Part shown: in pieces, positions 1-8,020 of the stretch
How positions within the stretch are numbered: the stretch's first letter is position 1
Layout: each line of letters begins with the position of its first letter
Assembly (NCBI RefSeq): GCF_004345245.1
Contig: NZ_SLUQ01000015.1
Span: forward strand, 1-64,000
From: Rhizobium sp. BK251
GTDB lineage: Bacteria; Pseudomonadota; Alphaproteobacteria; Rhizobiales; Rhizobiaceae
Direction: 5' to 3'
DNA length: 64,000 nt
Notes under the pieces: generated by a model
The model's input: the letters and a program-made list of their open reading frames with translations, nothing else
Database searches by the model: none
Told to the model about the DNA's origin: nothing
Translations under genes and position numbers: made by a program

Positions 1-114
1 TCGGCGGTGATCACTATCCGAGGCGACAGCTACCGGCTTCGCGAAAAGCGTCGCTCCGGCCTTCTGCAGAAGGCCGGAGCGACGCTCGAACCCAACGAAA
101 CCGCAAACCAATGA
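1..114 (+). CDS. istB: IstB-like IS21 helper ATPase, C-terminal end (partial)
   Basis: The window opens inside a reading frame of 37 residues that ends in TGA at 112-114. It carries the GDSYRLREKRRSGLL-type tail that I associate with the C-terminus of IstB, the ATP-binding helper protein of IS21-family transposition. Only the last residues are present, so no Walker motif can be checked. The terminal-repeat-like sequence that follows immediately (115-166) supports an IS21 origin. The family call rests on the short tail and context, and the transposase gene istA would lie outside the window. Confidence 0.6.
   Translation, partial: SAVITIRGDSYRLREKRRSGLLQKAGATLEPNETANQ
47..86. repeat. Perfect 40-bp palindrome inside the istB tail
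   Basis: Bases 47-66 (AGCGTCGCTCCGGCCTTCTG) are followed without a loop by their exact reverse complement at 67-86. The palindrome lies in the coding region for the IstB C-terminus. As RNA it would form a 20-bp hairpin just before the stop, and as DNA it could extrude a cruciform. No T-tract follows, so it is not a standard intrinsic terminator. Confidence 0.9.
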
Positions 115-166
115 GGGGTCAGTTCTTCAATTCGGCAAAGGGGTCAATTCCTCGATTCGCTTGACA

Positions 167-647
167 GGGTGATGGCGTTGAAATGGTGATAGAACGTCGA
201 CACGCCCATTGCCGCCATGTCCGCCAGAACCTCGATCGAAACGGCCTGAGCATAGTGCTCGCGCAGCCAGGTAATGATCCCTGCAATCCGGTTGCACTGC
301 GTTCCGTACCTGGCAATTTGCCTGAGCTGTCCACCGGCCGGACCGACCAGCAGGTGATAGATGATCTCGCGCAGCACCAGCCGGCCCATGATCGGAATGT
401 CTCGCGGCACGTCTGCAAGGGCCGCCAGCCGAAGGATCGCATCAAGCAGACCGGCCGTGACCACTCCGATCGTCATCCCCGATCCGGCCTCGCTTGTCGG
501 AATCCCGTGGAGGTCGATCTTGCAGTGGATCGATCCCGCATCGCGCAGTATCGCCAGGACGGAGATGCCTTTGGCAGCGAGCTCGTCAAACTGCTCTGTA
601 GCGTCGATGCCGTCGGTGGCTCGGCGCAGTAAGCCGGCGAATGCCAC
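167..647 (-). pseudogene. AraC-family regulator, truncated by the IS insertion
   Basis: The minus-strand frame reads through the end of an AraC N-terminal (cupin-type) domain: a DIPIMGRLVLREIIYHLL-like segment, then GPAGGQLRQIA, then the start of the DNA-binding region (WLREHY...VSTFYHHFNAIT). It then enters IS sequence and stops. The second helix-turn-helix and the usual C-terminus are missing, so DNA binding should be lost. The first 60 or so residues do not look like the usual domain start, so the 5' end may also be rearranged. A complete relative with the same architecture lies at 36795-37727. The frame opens with GTG at 647. Confidence 0.65.
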
Positions 648-903
648 CAGGAGATTAGCGTAGTGACAATCTTGAGGTTGTCATCAGATTTTGCCAATCG
701 GTGGCATCTGCACGCGCACACCGGCGAAAACACGCAGATACGCGCGGCGATTTCAGAATATCGATCAAAAAGAAGCAATTGTCTACTGCATTTGTATCGT
801 CCAGCTGCTATTGCGAACCAGGGAGGTGCCGGACGGACCTACCATTTCCAAGCGAAAAAACGCCGCTCAGTCATTTCCCTGATTTCAGTACGAGAAGGAC
901 GAC
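648..903. other. Intergenic stretch between AraC remnant and ggt-like gene
   Basis: I see no convincing gene in these 256 bases. The region is the divergent leader of the broken AraC gene and the ggt-like gene. Just before the latter is AGAAGGACGAC, whose AAGGA is well placed as a ribosome binding site for the ATG at 904. No clear promoter pair or palindrome stands out. Confidence 0.4.
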
Positions 904-2484
904 ATGAGAGACTTCCACTTCCCAGGGCGCTCCGTATCGATCGGAACGCGGTACGCAGCCGCGACTTCGCACCAGCAGGCGACACTGGTGGCAATAGATG
1001 TGCTACGCGGCGGCGGCAATGCGGTTGACGCCGCCGTCGCCGCATCGGCGCTGCTGGGTGTCGTCGAACCGCACAGCGTCGGCATCGGAGGCGACACCTT
1101 CGTCCTCTACTGGTCGGCGCGCGATCGCAAGCTACACGGACTCAACGGTTCGGGCTATGCGCCAGAGGGACTGTCTCTCGACTGGCTGAAACGGCAGGGC
1201 CTCGGCAGCATCGGTGGCGACAGCGTCCACTCGGTCACCATTCCAGGTGCGGTGCGTTCATGGGAAGCGTTGCTGAATGCGTTCGGCTCGCGCAAGCTCG
1301 GAGAACTGCTGCAGCCAGCCATCGCAGCCGCGCGCGACGGCTGGCCGGTCGCCGAGCGCATTGCCTCGGACTGGCCGGCGCACGTAGCGCGGCTTGCCGC
1401 ATCAGGCGCCTCTCGGGACCAATTTCTGATCAATGGCAATGCGCCCAAGACGGGTGAGGTGCTGCGTACGCCCCTGCTGGCAAAGACGTTGGAGGCGATC
1501 GCTGAGGGTGGAGCGGACGCATTCTACACCGGGCCGTTGGCGGCCGGCATGGTGAAAAGCCTCAACGAAGCGGGCGGCAGGCATACGCTGGCCGACTTTG
1601 CAGAATGGTACCCGCAGATGGTCGAGCCGGTGCGGATCAACTATCGCGGCCACGACGTCTACCAGATTCCTCCCAATGGACAGGGCCTCGTGACGGCGAT
1701 GATGCTCAACATCCTTGCAGGTTTCGATCATCGGAGCCTCGATCCCCGGGGGGCGGATCGCTTCCATCTTCAGATCGAGGCCTATCGTCTTGCTTCGGCG
1801 GCTCGCGACGCCTATATCGCCGACCCCAATCACGCGCGTGTGCCGACCGAGGAGATGATTTCGGAGCGCTACGCCGACCGCATGCGCGACCGCATCGACC
1901 TAAGGAGGTCGATGAACGACGCCGTCATCGAACCAATCGGCCCGAACGATACGATCTATCTCACCACTGCCGATGCGGAAGGAAACTTCTGCTCTTTCAT
2001 CAGCTCGATCTCCGGCGCCTTCGGCTCGGCGATCACCTGCTCGCGAACCGGCGTGCTGTTCCAGAACCGCGGTTCGGGCTTTTCGACGAGAGCCGGTCAT
2101 CCAAACACGGTGGGGCCCCGCAAGCGCTCGCTGCACACCATCATCCCAGGCTTCGTCACCAAAGATGGTACACCATTTCTCTCGTATGGCGTGATGCAGG
2201 GCTTCTACCAGCCGGTGGGCCAGGTGCAGGTGCTGCAGAATATTGTCGAGTTCGGCATGGACGTGCAGGCGGCGATCGACGCGCCGCGCGGGCTTCGGAC
2301 GGGGAACGCCTTCGAGGCGGAACGCTCGATCCCCGTCGCCACCCTCGAGGAACTGGCAAGGCGCGGCCATCCGATTGCGACTGCTGGCCTATCCTATGGT
2401 GGCGCACAGGCGATCATGCCGGTGAACGGCGTGCTATTTGCAGGTTCCGATGCGCGTAAGGACGGCCTGGCGCTCGCCGTCTGA
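904..2484 (+). CDS. ggt: Gamma-glutamyltransferase family protein
   Basis: This 526-residue protein has the N-terminal nucleophile hydrolase layout of gamma-glutamyltranspeptidases, which cleave or transfer gamma-glutamyl groups after self-processing. Family landmarks are GGGNAVDAAVAASALLGVVEP (residues 37-56), GIGGD near 60, the PGAVRSWEAL segment near 114, and PPNGQG near 256. The self-cleavage and nucleophile site reads NDTIY, with Thr350 as the likely catalytic residue; the textbook TTHY motif is not present, as in the YwrD-like branch. No signal peptide is visible, so it is probably cytoplasmic, unlike the periplasmic E. coli enzyme. It starts 6 bases after AAGGA. It precedes a catabolic operon on the same strand, but a minus-strand gene lies between them. 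Confidence 0.85.
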   Translation: MRDFHFPGRSVSIGTRYAAATSHQQATLVAIDVLRGGGNAVDAAVAASALLGVVEPHSVGIGGDTFVLYWSARDRKLHGLNGSGYAPEGLSLDWLKRQGLGSIGGDSVHSVTIPGAVRSWEALLNAFGSRKLGELLQPAIAAARDGWPVAERIASDWPAHVARLAASGASRDQFLINGNAPKTGEVLRTPLLAKTLEAIAEGGADAFYTGPLAAGMVKSLNEAGGRHTLADFAEWYPQMVEPVRINYRGHDVYQIPPNGQGLVTAMMLNILAGFDHRSLDPRGADRFHLQIEAYRLASAARDAYIADPNHARVPTEEMISERYADRMRDRIDLRRSMNDAVIEPIGPNDTIYLTTADAEGNFCSFISSISGAFGSAITCSRTGVLFQNRGSGFSTRAGHPNTVGPRKRSLHTIIPGFVTKDGTPFLSYGVMQGFYQPVGQVQVLQNIVEFGMDVQAAIDAPRGLRTGNAFEAERSIPVATLEELARRGHPIATAGLSYGGAQAIMPVNGVLFAGSDARKDGLALAV

Positions 2485-2564
2485 CAGCGCGGTTTCCGCG
2501 GGCGAGCCCCTTGCGCAAGTCTGTGCACAGGTTCGGGTCTGTAAGGCAGCGCCGATGGAGACGC

Positions 2565-3185
2565 CTAAACCTTGTCTCCCGTCACCACCGCGAGGTTGAA
2601 ATTGGGGTGGCCGAAGGCGGCCTCAAGGCTCATCCAGAGCGGGATCAGCTGCTCCATCGCCCGGCAATGCTTCAGGTCGCCCAGATCGAGGATACGGCGC
2701 CAGCCGAAGGTCTTGAGCAATTCGGTCACTTGCGCCTTGGCATCGGCGTCGTTGCTGGCGATGAAGACGGTATGCTCGGCGCCCAGATGAGCCGGATCGA
2801 CCATCAGGTGGGCACTCACACTGTTGAGCGTCTTAACCAGCCTGACGCTCGGAAATGCCTGCTGGATCGCTTGGCCCAGCGGCGCGACGATTGGCTGGTC
2901 GACTGCAATGTCGTAATTGCCAATGTCGATCAGGATCTTGCCGTCAAGATCGCAGCTCTTGAGCAGTGGGATGCTCTGCTCTCCCGGGAGCGCGTTGACG
3001 ATCCATTCGCCATGCGCGGCGGCCTCGGCATGGCTGCCGACACTGGCGCCGGTGGCGTTTGCGACGGCTTTCGCCTTGTCGGCTCCCGGCGCGCGCGAGC
3101 CGAGCATGACCGAATGGCCAAGCCCGACCAGTCTGCCAGCGATCGCCGAGCCCACCATGCCGGTTCCCATGACTGCAATGTTCAA
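2565..3185 (-). CDS. NAD(P)-binding F420-dependent-reductase-like protein
   Basis: The protein opens with a Rossmann fold (MGTGMVGSAIAGRLVGLGH, GxGxxG-type) followed by MLGSR, a pattern typical of the NADP oxidoreductase, coenzyme F420-dependent family (F420_oxidored). Later segments such as VNALPGEQSIPLL and a conserved DIGNYD stretch fit the same family. Many proteobacterial members use NADP rather than F420, and the substrate is unknown. I chose TTG at 3185 because GGAGG sits 5-6 bases upstream; GTG at 3197 is the alternative. The gene is transcribed away from the amidohydrolase operon, and the gap between them holds the putative DeoR site at 3280. Confidence 0.8.
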   Translation of the reverse strand: MNIAVMGTGMVGSAIAGRLVGLGHSVMLGSRAPGADKAKAVANATGASVGSHAEAAAHGEWIVNALPGEQSIPLLKSCDLDGKILIDIGNYDIAVDQPIVAPLGQAIQQAFPSVRLVKTLNSVSAHLMVDPAHLGAEHTVFIASNDADAKAQVTELLKTFGWRRILDLGDLKHCRAMEQLIPLWMSLEAAFGHPNFNLAVVTGDKV

Positions 3186-3279
3186 TTGCGCCTCCACTCC
3201 CGATCCGCGGCTTCGGCCGTCCGTCTGTAGTCTATGTGATACGCCCGGCCGCGCAAATAAGTCAAATTCGATCACATCC

Positions 3280-3295
3280 ATGATTGACATCGATC
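3280..3295. promoter_or_regulatory. Putative DeoR operator ATGATTGACATCGATC
   Basis: This 16-mer matches 15 of 16 bases of a site on the other strand at 18337-18352, in front of the second DeoR gene. It contains a TTGACA-like -35 element and lies in the divergent gap between the F420-type reductase and the amidohydrolase operon. Recurrence at both DeoR-associated loci makes it a good operator candidate. That the DeoR proteins bind it is inference. Confidence 0.5.
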
Positions 3296-3360
3296 CAATA
3301 CGCTTACAAACTTGGTCATATCGGGTTTATTGACAGGCAAACGATACTTTCCACGCGGGC

Positions 3361-3391
3361 GCTTTGCCGCGGCTGATGGCCGTGGCAAAGC
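3361..3391. repeat. 12-bp stem inverted repeat upstream of the amidohydrolase gene
   Basis: GCTTTGCCGCGG (3361-3372) pairs with CCGTGGCAAAGC (3380-3391) across a 7-base loop, with one G-U pair in RNA. It ends 50 bases before the ATG at 3442 and has no T-tract. It could be an mRNA leader hairpin or a regulatory site. Confidence 0.55.
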
Positions 3392-3441
3392 ACGGGAAAA
3401 CTGTGCCCTCGTGATAGTCGCTGGAACGCGCTGGAGGGCGA

Positions 3442-4515
3442 ATGACAAACGAGAAGTTGTCGCGGGATTTGCTGCTGAGTGAGTTCATTCCCGAACAGAT
3501 GGTGCGATTACCTGAGCATCACCCCTCCCGTTTTCCTATCCCCGCCTATGATGCCCACAATCATCTCGGCCGCTGGTTCACCAAGGACTGGGTGATTCCC
3601 GATGTGCCGGCCTTCGTTGCCATGCTGGACGAGGTGAATGTCCAGGGCGTTGTCAATCTCGACGGCCCGTGGGGTGACGAGCTTGAAGTCACGCTCGATC
3701 GCTATGACCGCGCCTATCCAGGCCGCTTCGCGACCTTCTGCCGGCTGAACTGGGCCGAGACAGCAAATGCGGGGTGGGGCGAGCGGCTCGCTGCCTCCGT
3801 GCGCATTGCGGCTAAGAGTGGCGTCAGCGGGCTTAAGCTCTGGAAGGATATTGGGCTGCGCAACAGGGACGAGAAGGGCGAGCTGTTCTTCCTCGACGAC
3901 ACACGTCTTTCTCCGGTCTGGGCCGAGGTCGCCGATGCGCGTATTCCCATCCTCGTGCACATCGCCGATCCGGCCGCCTTCTTCCGGCCGCTCGATGCGA
4001 CCAACGAACGCTTCGAGGAGTTGGTGAGGCATCCGGACTGGCATTTTTATGGTCCGGAATTCCCGAGCCTCGAGCGGCTGCTCGACTCGCTCGAATACTG
4101 CGTCGCTGCCAATCCGCGTATCCAGTTCATCGGCGCGCATGTCGGTTGTTATGCAGAGGATCTGGCCTGGGTCGACCGGATGATCTCGACCTATCCGAAC
4201 TTCAATGTCGATATTTCGGCGCGTATTGCCGAACTCGGACGCCAGCCGCGAGCAACGCGCAACCTCTTCCTCAAGCACCCCGACCGGGTGTTGTTCGGCA
4301 CGGATATCTTCCCGGCCAGGGCGTCTGACTACCGCAAGTATCTACGGTTTCTCGCCACGGATGACGAGTGCTTTCCCTATTCCGAACACAATCCGCCTCC
4401 GACCGGCAGGTGGACGATTTCGGCGATCGACTTGCCCGAGGACGTGCTCGCCAAGGTGATTGCGGGCAACGCCAGACGCATCATTCCGGCATTCTCGCGA
4501 GGACGGCTGCAATGA
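3442..4515 (+). CDS. Amidohydrolase family protein (Amidohydro_2 type)
   Basis: This 357-residue TIM-barrel metal hydrolase of the amidohydrolase superfamily shows the expected metal ligands. There is a DxHxH-type DAHNH near residue 36, a lysine in GLKLWKD near 133, His in VHIAD near 172, His in GAHVG near 236, and the terminal Asp in LFGTD near 284. Members hydrolyse or decarboxylate small cyclic and amide substrates; the substrate here is unknown. GGAGGGCGA precedes the ATG. The stop overlaps the start of the next oxidase gene (ATGA), which ties the two functionally. It is the first gene of a five-gene operon with a sugar-type importer. Confidence 0.85.
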   Translation: MTNEKLSRDLLLSEFIPEQMVRLPEHHPSRFPIPAYDAHNHLGRWFTKDWVIPDVPAFVAMLDEVNVQGVVNLDGPWGDELEVTLDRYDRAYPGRFATFCRLNWAETANAGWGERLAASVRIAAKSGVSGLKLWKDIGLRNRDEKGELFFLDDTRLSPVWAEVADARIPILVHIADPAAFFRPLDATNERFEELVRHPDWHFYGPEFPSLERLLDSLEYCVAANPRIQFIGAHVGCYAEDLAWVDRMISTYPNFNVDISARIAELGRQPRATRNLFLKHPDRVLFGTDIFPARASDYRKYLRFLATDDECFPYSEHNPPPTGRWTISAIDLPEDVLAKVIAGNARRIIPAFSRGRLQ

Positions 4516-5699
4516 GAACCGTCCAGGATGACGGAACTTACGATGTCGCGGTCCTGGGCGGCGGCATCGTTGGCGTCAGCGCGGCGCTCAGGTGTGTGCA
4601 GGCAGGTGTGAAAGTTGCACTGATCGATGCGGGCCTTGAGGGCAAAGCGAGCGCTGCCGGCGCCGGGATCGTTTCGCCCGTCGGCCTCGGAGGTAACGAA
4701 GCGAGCAGGGAGTGGTCGCAGCTCGTGGCATCCGCCATCTCCCACTATGGTCGCATCCTGGGTTTACTTGGTGAGGCCGGCATGTCGGATGTCGGCTTCG
4801 GCAAGGTCGGCGAGATCGTGGTGGCGACCCGCGCGCAGGACGTGCCGCGCCTCGACGAGCTGCATGATCGCGTGAAACTCTTCGCCAAGGCGGGAATTCC
4901 GGTCGGCGAGGTTAAGAGGGTTGGTGCCGGCGAGCTCGGCCGGGCCTGGCCGGAATTCCGGCGTGATCTTGAGGGGCTCTATATCGAGAATATCGCCCGC
5001 ATGGATGGGCGGCGCATGTGTGCGGCGATCTGCAAACTGGCCGAGCTTAACGGCGCAACCATCCTGTCCGGCCGCGCCGATATCCGGCTGAACGACAATC
5101 ACTCGATTTCACTCACCGTCGCGGGCGCGCCGATCAAGGCAGACACGGTGGTGTTGGCGACCGGTGCCTGGTCGCAGCCGTTGCTCGAGCAGATCGGCGT
5201 CGCCATGTCGGTGGAGCCGGTGCGTGGGCAGATCGTGCATCTGCAGCTTGCCGACCGGGCGACCGGGCGGAGGCCGGTAATCAATACGTTCGAGGGCCAC
5301 TATTTCCTGGGCTTTCCTGATGGCCGTGTAGTCGTGGGAGGCACCCACGAGCCGGAAGCGGGATTTAAGGTGGGTATAACGGCGGGTGGCGTTCACTCCG
5401 TGCTCGACAAGACATTGCGCATCGCACCGGGACTTGCGGCCGGATCGTTGCTTGAGACCCGTGTTGGGCTGAGGCCGCGCAGCCGCGATGGCTACCCGAT
5501 CGTCGGGCGACCACGCAGCACGACCAATGTGGTCATTGCCACCGGACTCGGTGCCTGGGGACTGACACTGGGGCCGATGATTGGCGAGATTGCCGCCGAG
5601 CAGGCGCTCGAGTTGTCACCGACCTATGAGGCAGGGTTTCTTGGCCCCGACCGCCAGGACATCACCGAACCGGCAGTGCTCTCGCCAAACATCAACTGA
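4512..5699 (+). CDS. FAD-dependent oxidoreductase (DAO family, glycine/D-amino acid oxidase type)
   Basis: The 395-residue protein begins with the FAD-binding GGGIVGVSAALRC fingerprint (GxGxxG, near residue 15). It ends with the GLRPRSRDGYPIVG and GLGAWGLTLGP segments typical of the DAO family, which oxidises secondary or primary amines to imines. The relation to sarcosine, opine and fructosyl-amine oxidases suggests an amine substrate, perhaps an N-substituted sugar or amino acid; this is inference. The start is ATG 4512, which overlaps the amidohydrolase stop; an in-frame upstream extension is open but lies inside that gene. No membrane segment is seen. Confidence 0.85.
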   Translation: MRTVQDDGTYDVAVLGGGIVGVSAALRCVQAGVKVALIDAGLEGKASAAGAGIVSPVGLGGNEASREWSQLVASAISHYGRILGLLGEAGMSDVGFGKVGEIVVATRAQDVPRLDELHDRVKLFAKAGIPVGEVKRVGAGELGRAWPEFRRDLEGLYIENIARMDGRRMCAAICKLAELNGATILSGRADIRLNDNHSISLTVAGAPIKADTVVLATGAWSQPLLEQIGVAMSVEPVRGQIVHLQLADRATGRRPVINTFEGHYFLGFPDGRVVVGGTHEPEAGFKVGITAGGVHSVLDKTLRIAPGLAAGSLLETRVGLRPRSRDGYPIVGRPRSTTNVVIATGLGAWGLTLGPMIGEIAAEQALELSPTYEAGFLGPDRQDITEPAVLSPNIN

Positions 5700-5755
5700 G
5701 TTGGGTTGCCGTGTAGGGCGACGCCTGGCCAGTTCGCATCAGTAAGGAAACGACC

Positions 5756-7051
5756 ATGCCAACGATCAACAAAAGAGGGAACAACATGCAAATGACATTC
5801 ACACGCCGCAGCGCCGTTAAACGGCTTGTCCTTGCCGCTCTGGCCAGTGCTGCGCTGGGCGGCGCAGCACTGGCCCAGGAGAAAGTGACGATCTCTTACG
5901 CCATGTGGGATGCCGCGCAGGTGCCCGCAATGCAGCAGATCATCGCCGAGTTCAACGAGACGCATCCGAATATCGAGGTGAAGATTCAGGTGACCCCGTG
6001 GGACGACTACTGGACCAAGCTCCAGACTTCGGCCACCGGCGGCAGCGCTCCGGACGTATTCTGGATGACGCTCGCCTATTTCAAGCTTTATGCCAGCAAC
6101 GGCGTGCTCTTGCCGCTCGACGAACAGATCGCCAGCGAGAGCATCAACATGGCTGACTATGTGCCCGCCATGGCCCAGGCCTACAAGTATGATGACGTAC
6201 AGTATGGCATGCCCAAGGACGTAAATGCCTTCGGCCTGTTCTACAACAAGGACTTGTTCACCGCCGCCGGCGTGCCGTTCCCGGATGCGACCTGGACCTG
6301 GCAGAATGTGATCGATGCGGCCCAGAAGCTTACCGATCCCGCCACGGGCGTCTACGGCGTCGGAGCCCAGGAGACCGACGAACTCGCCTGGTACCTTACT
6401 GTGCCGCAGACGGGCGGCTACGTTCTCAGCGACGACGGTAAGAGCTCGGGCTACGACAAGCCGGAGACGGTCGCCGGGATCCAGTTCTGGGTTGATCTCG
6501 TCAACAAATATAAAGTCTCACCCAACTTGCAGCAGCTGACCGATACCGAGGCGCTTGCCCTGTTCACTTCGGGCAAGCTCGCCATGTACTACGGCGGCTC
6601 ATGGGATCCGGTGGCTATTGCCGACGTTCCGGCGGCCAAGGCATTCACCGATGTCGCACCTTTGCCCAAAGGCCCGAAAGGCGGCAAATTCTACAGCAAC
6701 GGCCTTGCCTATTCGATCTACGCAGGCACCAAACACCCCAAAGAGGCCTGGGCCTTTGTCAGCTTCCTCGGCTCCAAGCGCGCCAATGAAATCCAGGCAA
6801 CGACCGGCACCGTGATCCCGGCCTACAACGGCCAGGCGGGCGGCTATATCAAGGCGTTGTCGTGGATGAACGCGCAGGCGCTGATCGACCAGCTCCCCGA
6901 GGCCCTTCCGTTCCCAGTGTCGGAGAACACCCCGATCTGGCGTCGCAACGCCACGGCGGAGTTCGCAAAGGCCTGGACGGGCAAGGAGACCGTGGAGGCC
7001 GTGGCAGCTCGCGTCGCCGCCCAGATGAACGAAGCTGTGGCTGCCGAGTAA
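5756..7051 (+). CDS. ABC transporter substrate-binding protein, sugar type (family 1)
   Basis: This 431-residue extracellular solute-binding protein has an N-terminal export signal with a twin-arginine-like RRSAVKRL stretch, a hydrophobic core and an ALAQ cleavage site. The mature part shows the UgpB/MalE-like pattern: a WDDYWTKLQT segment, SAPDVFWM, then YYGGSWDP. It captures the substrate of the following two permeases. The start could also be ATG 5786, 10 codons inside and preceded by AGAGGGA. The substrate cannot be read from the sequence; neighbouring amidohydrolase and amine oxidase point to an amine- or amide-linked carbohydrate. Confidence 0.9.
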   Translation: MPTINKRGNNMQMTFTRRSAVKRLVLAALASAALGGAALAQEKVTISYAMWDAAQVPAMQQIIAEFNETHPNIEVKIQVTPWDDYWTKLQTSATGGSAPDVFWMTLAYFKLYASNGVLLPLDEQIASESINMADYVPAMAQAYKYDDVQYGMPKDVNAFGLFYNKDLFTAAGVPFPDATWTWQNVIDAAQKLTDPATGVYGVGAQETDELAWYLTVPQTGGYVLSDDGKSSGYDKPETVAGIQFWVDLVNKYKVSPNLQQLTDTEALALFTSGKLAMYYGGSWDPVAIADVPAAKAFTDVAPLPKGPKGGKFYSNGLAYSIYAGTKHPKEAWAFVSFLGSKRANEIQATTGTVIPAYNGQAGGYIKALSWMNAQALIDQLPEALPFPVSENTPIWRRNATAEFAKAWTGKETVEAVAARVAAQMNEAVAAE

Positions 7052-7057
7052 GCCGGT

Positions 7058-8020
7058 ATGACCCATGTCTCCCGACCGGAAACCTGGGATAAGTCGGCGA
7101 GACCGGTCGCCGAAACCAATTACCGCCGCGCTCGCATCAGCAGGGCGCAGCGGGAAGAGTGGGGATGGGCCTTTCTGTTCATCCTCCCCACGATGATCGG
7201 TCTCGGCGTCTTCTCGCTCTGGCCGATCTTCGAAACCTTCTATTATTCCTTCACCACCTGGGGCGCTTTCGGCGGCCACAAGTGGTCGGGGCTCAAGAAC
7301 TACGACTTGGTGCTCCGCGATGCCGAGCTGTTGCAGTCGACGATCAATACGCTGGTCTTTACCGGCCTGTCGTTGATCGGCGTGCCGATCGCCATCGTGG
7401 TCGCGGCGTTGCTAAACCGACCCGGGTTGAGGGGACTAACGCTTTACCGCACCGTCTACTTCCTCCCCGTCGTGACGCTTCCGTCGGCAGTCGCACTGAT
7501 GTGGAAGCTGCTCTACAGCGGCGACTACGGCTTGGTGAACTGGCTACTCAGCCTCGTCGGCATCGACGGCCCCTACTGGCTCTCCGACCCCAATACCGCA
7601 CTCTACGCGGTGGGCATCGTCTCCATTTGGAGTTCGGTGGGCTACAACATGGTGATTCTACTCGCCGGCATGCAGACAGTTCCGCGCGAGTACTACGAGG
7701 CGGCCGAGATCGATGGAGCGGGCGGCATCCGTCAGTTCTTCTCGATTACCATCCCGCTGCTCACGCCCTCGATCTTCTTTGTGTGCGTGATCACCGTCAT
7801 CAATGCCCTGCAAGCCTTCGACCTCGTGTTCCTGATGGTCAATGTCAACAACCCGGCACTCCCGTGGACGCAGACGGTGGTCTACCTGTTCTTCGAGAAG
7901 GGTTTCATCGAACACAATGGCGGCTACGCGGCGGCGATTGCTTTCCTGCTGATGATCGTGATCCTCGCGCTCACGGCCATCCAGTTCCGGCTCCAGCGGC
8001 GATGGGTGCACTATGGCTAG
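7058..8020 (+). CDS. ABC transporter permease, sugar type (MalF/UgpA-like)
   Basis: This is a 320-residue inner-membrane protein with about six transmembrane helices, the first being FLFILPTMIGLGVFSLWPIF. The EAA loop that docks to the ATPase is present as YYEAAEIDGAGGIRQF near residue 212. It starts 6 bases after the binding-protein stop and overlaps the next permease by 8 bases, so the three are one transport unit. No ATPase gene is present in this operon. Confidence 0.9.
   Translation: MTHVSRPETWDKSARPVAETNYRRARISRAQREEWGWAFLFILPTMIGLGVFSLWPIFETFYYSFTTWGAFGGHKWSGLKNYDLVLRDAELLQSTINTLVFTGLSLIGVPIAIVVAALLNRPGLRGLTLYRTVYFLPVVTLPSAVALMWKLLYSGDYGLVNWLLSLVGIDGPYWLSDPNTALYAVGIVSIWSSVGYNMVILLAGMQTVPREYYEAAEIDGAGGIRQFFSITIPLLTPSIFFVCVITVINALQAFDLVFLMVNVNNPALPWTQTVVYLFFEKGFIEHNGGYAAAIAFLLMIVILALTAIQFRLQRRWVHYG

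Larger units (their letters stand above)
1..166 (+). mobile_element. Right end of an IS21-family insertion sequence
   Basis: Downstream of the istB stop are two related blocks beginning GGGGTCAGTTC (116) and GGGGTCAATTC (150). This is typical of the multiple terminal repeats at IS21 ends. The last bases, CGCTTGACA, end at about 166 and read TGTCAAGCG from outside, a plausible inverted-repeat tip. Beyond 166 the sequence becomes AraC-family coding DNA, and the fused frame keeps a few IS-derived residues before its stop. The element therefore landed in a regulator gene. The left end and target duplication are outside the window. Confidence 0.6.
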
